From: Candidatus Portnoybacteria bacterium CG08_land_8_20_14_0_20_40_83
GTDB taxonomy: Bacteria > Patescibacteriota > Minisyncoccia > Portnoybacterales > GWB1-42-6
Reading direction: 5' to 3'
Assembly: GCA_002774415.1 (NCBI GenBank)
Contig: PEYL01000072.1
Location: forward strand, 1 to 7,023
Length of the DNA stretch: 7,023 nucleotides
The position numbers were made by a program, and so were the translations under genes. Shown here piece after piece: positions 5,333 through 7,023 of this stretch (position 1 is its first letter; every line of letters begins with the position of its first letter). Below the pieces are notes generated by a model that searched no databases, was not told the DNA's origin, and worked only from the letters and a program-made list of their open reading frames with translations.

Positions 5333-5887
5333 ATGCGCAAATTAAGCCCAGCAAAACAAAAAATTTTATTATTGCTTTTGGGCGGTTTAACCCTTTCTTT
5401 AACCAGGACACCGCGTCAATACTTCAAAGTTTTAGGAGAAATAAAAAAAGAGTGGAAAAAGATAAAGGTGAAGGGTTTAGCTGCGGAAATAAGAGCCTTA
5501 TATCAATCAAAGCTTGTTGAAACAAAATTTAATAAAAATGGTACGCTGACTTTAATTTTAACAGAAAAAGGAAGAAAAAAAGCGCTGACATATAATATTG
5601 ATAACATGAAGATTCCAATGCAACGCTGGGACGGAAAATGGCGAATTGTGATTTTTGATGTTCCGGAAGAACGCAAAAATGCTAGAAATGCTCTGCGCGA
5701 AAAATTAAAAAATCTTGGTTTTTGTGAACTGCAGAAAAGTGTTTTTGTCCACCCTTTTAGTTGTAAAGACCAGATTGATTTTATAATCGAATTTTTTGAA
5801 TTAAGACCGAATGTTCGTTATGGTGTTTTGGAGTCAATTGATAATGAGCTGCATTTGAAGAATATCTTTAAGGAGCTTATAGATTGA
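5333..5887 (+). CDS. Winged-helix plus Cas2-like (PaaX C-terminal type) protein 2
   Basis: This 184-residue paralogue of the 3219-3758 product begins with a hydrophobic helix (KILLLLLGGLTLSLT, 10-24) of the kind seen at the start of PaaX-like winged-helix domains rather than a membrane anchor. The winged helix runs to about residue 90. The Cas2-like domain follows: RWDGKWRIVIFDVPE (98-112) with the conserved Asp, a basic helix with LREKLKNLG (121-129), and LQKSVFVHPF (133-142). The two proteins share the pattern WDG.WRI..FD.PE...LR.KLK.LG..LQKSVF..PF but differ in their winged helices. No Shine-Dalgarno sequence precedes the ATG. No array or other cas gene is near. Palindromes D and E lie upstream and F downstream, with a core distinct from the sites around the first paralogue. 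A DNA-binding regulator or hairpin-binding protein is inferred. Confidence 0.85.
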   Translation: MRKLSPAKQKILLLLLGGLTLSLTRTPRQYFKVLGEIKKEWKKIKVKGLAAEIRALYQSKLVETKFNKNGTLTLILTEKGRKKALTYNIDNMKIPMQRWDGKWRIVIFDVPEERKNARNALREKLKNLGFCELQKSVFVHPFSCKDQIDFIIEFFELRPNVRYGVLESIDNELHLKNIFKELID

Positions 5888-5928
5888 CTATAAAGCGAAG
5901 GGGAGCAGCCAAAAGGTAAGTGTTAAAA

Positions 5929-5999
5929 TTAAGCAAAATTAAAATGTTGAGATAAAGAAACGATCGTCTGGGTATCGCAACATTTATTTATTTGCTTAA
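5929..5999 (+). repeat. Palindrome F (core AAACGATCGTCT) after the second Cas2-like gene
   Basis: Around ACGATCGT (5960-5967), the arms AAATGTTGAGATA (5942-5954) and TATCGCAACATTT (5973-5985) pair at 12 of 13 positions. An outer segment adds TTAAGCAAA (5929-5937) with TTTGCTTAA (5991-5999), nine perfect pairs, after an A+T-rich stretch with a one-base offset. At 71 bases it is the longest of the six sites. It starts 41 bases after the stop codon. Confidence 0.8.
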
Positions 6000-6013
6000 T
6001 TGTTCGCTCAGGA

Positions 6014-6060
6014 TGGATAACGTAAAACGTTATCCACTTTTTTGTCCACTTTTGCTTCAC
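6014..6060 (+). other. Hairpin plus head-to-tail DnaA-box-like 9-mers
   Basis: TGGATAACGT (6014-6023) and ACGTTATCCA (6027-6036) form a perfect 10-bp inverted repeat with an AAA spacer. Its right arm runs into TTATCCACT (6030-6038), followed by TTGTCCACT (6042-6050) and the weak TTGCTTCAC (6052-6060), 12 and 10 bases apart. The same order of motifs occurs at 4003-4034. Confidence 0.55.
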
Positions 6061-6080
6061 AAATAATCAACTTTGATTTT

Positions 6081-6109
6081 TTGCATAAATTCTTCGGAGC
6101 TTTTATAAT
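6081..6109 (+). promoter_or_regulatory. Promoter of a short structured RNA
   Basis: TTGCAT (6081-6086) and a perfect TATAAT (6104-6109) are 17 bases apart. The predicted start is near 6116. It lies 20 bases past the 9-mer cluster, as the promoter at 4100 follows the first cluster. Confidence 0.75.
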
Positions 6110-6115
6110 TCATTG

Positions 6116-6213
6116 TTAGAGTAACATAAAAAGCCACCTGCGAGGGACAGGAGTAACTATGAGAGAAATTACAGTGCATTCGCATAGTTAGTCTTTAAAA
6201 AGGGTGGTTTTTT
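6116..6213 (+). ncRNA. Candidate ~98-nt structured RNA with a 10-codon ORF
   Basis: A closing stem pairs AAAAAGCCACCT (6128-6139) with GGGTGGTTTTTT (6202-6213), 12 pairs with two wobbles, and its 3' strand ends in six T, so it can also terminate transcription. An inner perfect 8-bp stem pairs TAACTATG (6154-6161) with CATAGTTA (6183-6190). AGGAG (6149-6153) precedes an ATG at 6159 that opens a 10-codon ORF (MREITVHSHS, stop TAG at 6189-6191). The start codon is buried in the inner stem. No named RNA family was recognised. It may be a regulatory leader, an attenuator with no gene left behind it, or an independent small RNA. Confidence 0.5.
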
Positions 6214-6215
6214 AT

Positions 6216-6224
6216 TTATCCACA
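6216..6224 (+). other. DnaA-box-like 9-mer
   Basis: TTATCCACA, a perfect consensus box, lies right after the terminator-like stem at 6202-6213 and 10 bases before the next -35 element. A reverse-strand variant, TTTTCCACA, is at 6459-6467. Confidence 0.45.
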
Positions 6225-6233
6225 GAATTTTGC

Positions 6234-6263
6234 TTGACAAGATTTTTAAAAATCTTGTAAACT
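6234..6263 (+). promoter_or_regulatory. Promoter with a perfect 22-bp palindrome in its spacer
   Basis: TTGACA (6234-6239) is a perfect -35 and TAAACT (6258-6263), 18 bases on, is a fair -10. The arm ACAAGATTTTT (6237-6247) is followed directly by its exact reverse complement (6248-6258), a 22-bp dyad spanning from the -35 to the -10. This is a typical position for an operator. Confidence 0.5.
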
Positions 6264-6269
6264 GAAATA

Positions 6270-6390
6270 ACGCGTCAAGTTTTTCAAAAATCACCAAAAA
6301 ATTTTTGGAGGGGAAGAAGAAAAGAATTTTATAAAATTGGCGAAAGTTTGGGAAAAATGAAAGGGAGGAACAGACGGTGATTTTTTGTTT
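6270..6390 (+). ncRNA. Candidate ~120-nt RNA closed by a terminator-like stem
   Basis: From the promoter at 6234-6263 a transcript would begin near 6270. AAAAATCACC (6286-6295) and GGTGATTTTT (6376-6385) are perfectly complementary over 10 bp, and the 3' strand continues in T. A competing hairpin, CCAAAAA/TTTTTGG (6294-6308), uses part of the same 5' strand. The interior is purine-rich, with GGAGGGG and GGGAGG motifs. A seven-codon ORF (MKGRNRR, 6357-6380) ends inside the closing stem but has only a weak ribosome site. The layout matches the RNA at 6116-6213. Function unknown. Confidence 0.35.
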
Positions 6391-6422
6391 CCCCCACACC
6401 TAATCAGTATATATGCAGATTG

Positions 6423-6447
6423 CCTATCGCTGTCCGACAGCGATAGG
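6423..6447. repeat. Perfect 25-bp inverted repeat
   Basis: CCTATCGCTGTC (6423-6434) and GACAGCGATAGG (6436-6447) are exact reverse complements around a single C. Only two T follow, so it is not a clear terminator. It may be a dispersed palindromic element or a dyad-binding site. Confidence 0.85.
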
Positions 6448-6540
6448 ATTGAATAAGCTGTGGAAAAGCGGAGGAAAAAGAGGGGAAAAAATGCGATGAT
6501 TTTGCCTTGCGCAGTAGGAGTTTAAAGTTTATTATTAACT
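6448..6540. other. Spacer with purine-rich ribosome-site-like tracts
   Basis: No protein gene fits here. GAGGGG (6480-6485) is followed six bases later by ATG CGA TGA (6491-6499), a two-codon ORF. The context resembles the leader of the gene at 4185 (GAAAAAGAGG before the ATG), so it could be the remnant of a lost gene start. A reverse-strand DnaA-box variant lies at 6459-6467. Confidence 0.25.
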
Positions 6541-6600
6541 AACCGGAAAAATTAATTTTTCTAGCGGAGGGGCTAGACAAAGAATTAATGAATTTTGGTT
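6541..6600. repeat. 60-base imperfect hairpin with a G-rich loop
   Basis: AACC (6541-6544) pairs with GGTT (6597-6600), ATTAATT (6551-6557) with AATTAAT (6583-6589), and CTAGC (6561-6565) with GCTAG (6572-6576). The apical loop is GGAGGG. Arms are interrupted by small internal loops. It may be part of a larger RNA extending to about 6911. Confidence 0.5.
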
Positions 6601-6642
6601 GTTGTCACAAACAAAGATTTTTTTCAGAAGGCTTTCTTTTAA

Positions 6643-6715
6643 TTGGTTTTTAGATAACCAAAAAAAGGAAGTTTTTTTATTAAAAAATTCCAACTTTCCT
6701 TTTACCAAAGGAAAG
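6643..6715. repeat. Cluster of hairpins, two of them mutually exclusive
   Basis: TTGGTT/AACCAA (6643-6661) forms a first hairpin and GGAA/TTCC with an A/T stem (6667-6691) a second. CTTTCCTTT (6694-6702) pairs perfectly with AAAGGAAAG (6707-6715) around a TACC loop, but seven of its bases can also pair with AAAGGAA at 6664-6670. Alternative pairing of this kind is seen in RNA switches; no transcript evidence is available. Confidence 0.5.
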
Positions 6716-6776
6716 AATTGAAAAATGCTTCGTTTTTGGCAAATGGAGTTTGGAAGTAAATACGAAAGGTCGACGT

Positions 6777-6911
6777 TGTCCGAATCAATTCTCTGCCGCT
6801 TAGGAGGTCATCGGACACCGTAATCAAGTGCCTACCCAGAATTTTGGACCATAAAAATTAAAGATTTAAACAGTCGAGTCCAAAAAATTGGGTGGGTAAA
6901 AAGGCAGAGAA
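6777..6911 (+). ncRNA. Candidate structured RNA with a possible pseudoknot
   Basis: Three long complementarities overlap here. CCTACCC...TTTTGGAC (6831-6849) pairs with GTCC...GGGTGGG (6878-6896) over 19 positions, with two wobbles and two mismatches. TTCTCTGCC (6789-6797) pairs perfectly with GGCAGAGAA (6903-6911) outside it. TGTCCGA (6777-6783) pairs perfectly with TCGGACA (6811-6817), whose loop contains TTCTCTGCC, so forming all three makes a pseudoknot. No ORF occupies the segment. I compared it from memory with tmRNA, RNase P, 6S and SRP RNA and saw none of their conserved motifs. Strand is assumed from neighbouring promoters. Confidence 0.4.
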
Positions 6912-6934
6912 AAAAGTTAATTAAAAATTTATTG

Positions 6935-7002
6935 CCTGAGTAAGTTCCGCGCAGCGGAACGCATCGAAGGCTTATATTAAAACCCTTCGACTTCGCTCAG
7001 GG
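6935..7002. repeat. Second three-way-junction-like palindromic element
   Basis: CCTGAG (6935-6940) and CTCAGG (6996-7001) form an outer stem around GTTCCGC/GCGGAAC (6944-6960, loop GCA) and TCGAAGG/CCTTCGA (6964-6990). The 3' part, CCCTTCGACTTCGCTCAGGG (6983-7002), resembles a short dispersed repeat I recall from many uncultured-bacterium genomes. The layout parallels the element at 3940-3997. The remaining bases to 7023 are A-rich and featureless. Confidence 0.6.
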
Positions 7003-7023
7003 AATAAAAAAACATAAAACAAT

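Noticed and set aside
5885..5887. TGA read as an amino acid (alternative code of some related phyla)
   Set aside because: Reading through this TGA adds only two residues before TAA, and the protein ends at a normal point for its family, so the standard code fits.
3171..5999. CRISPR array formed by the ACGATCGT repeats near Cas2-like genes
   Set aside because: The sites are six, irregularly spaced (80 to over 1000 bases), split between two core types, and separated by genes rather than uniform spacers. No cas1 is present.
6169..6399. Reverse-strand 76-codon ORF
   Set aside because: Composition is Phe/Lys-rich from A/T tracts, and it crosses promoter-like, terminator-like and DnaA-box sequences of the + strand.
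5888..7023. tRNA, tmRNA, RNase P, SRP or 6S RNA in the non-coding tail
   Set aside because: No T-loop (GTTCGANTC-type) sequence with acceptor stems and no conserved motif of these RNAs could be found by eye; an Infernal search would settle it.

Overview
The window looks like a chromosomal segment from a Candidate Phyla Radiation (Patescibacteria, Parcubacteria-like) genome. The reasons are an FtsA-FtsZ pair whose genes lack Shine-Dalgarno sequences, A+T-rich spacers, a PsbP-like exported-protein tail of a kind common in Parcubacteria, and two stand-alone winged-helix/Cas2-like (PaaX-C) proteins, also typical of that radiation. TAA, TAG and TGA all appear as stops, so a standard code is likely. 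The taxon is an inference; no rRNA or tRNA was seen.

Layout. Bases 1-471 are the 3' end of a PsbP-like gene open to the window edge. Bases 528-3019 hold the cell-division pair ftsA and ftsZ, all on the + strand. A promoter and a small leader hairpin sit between them, and an intrinsic terminator (3110-3137) closes the unit. From about 3150 onward the character changes. Three protein genes (a Cas2-like regulator at 3219-3758, an unrecognised 231-residue protein at 4185-4880, and a second Cas2-like regulator at 5333-5887) are separated by long non-coding stretches. These are filled with palindromes, DnaA-box-like 9-mers, good sigma70-type promoters and candidate short structured RNAs. Bases 5888-7023 contain no credible protein gene above about 10 codons.

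The most interesting structure is a set of six imperfect palindromes centred on ACGATCGT (ACGGTCGT in one). Three surround the first Cas2-like gene with the directional core TACGATCGTGG. Three surround the second with the directional core AAACGRTCGTCT. All six have the same orientation as the genes. In most of them the arms differ in sequence but keep their complementarity. The first one embeds an extended -10 promoter that would give an almost leaderless mRNA for its gene. Each gene-plus-palindrome unit is followed by a folded element, a head-to-tail run of TTATCCACW-like 9-mers about 10-12 bp apart, and a strong promoter, so the arrangement appears twice. The palindromes could be operators of self-regulating Cas2-like repressors, or hairpin substrates of a small mobile or genome-maintenance system. 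The sequence alone does not decide.

No CRISPR array, cas1 or other cas gene, transposase or integrase is visible.
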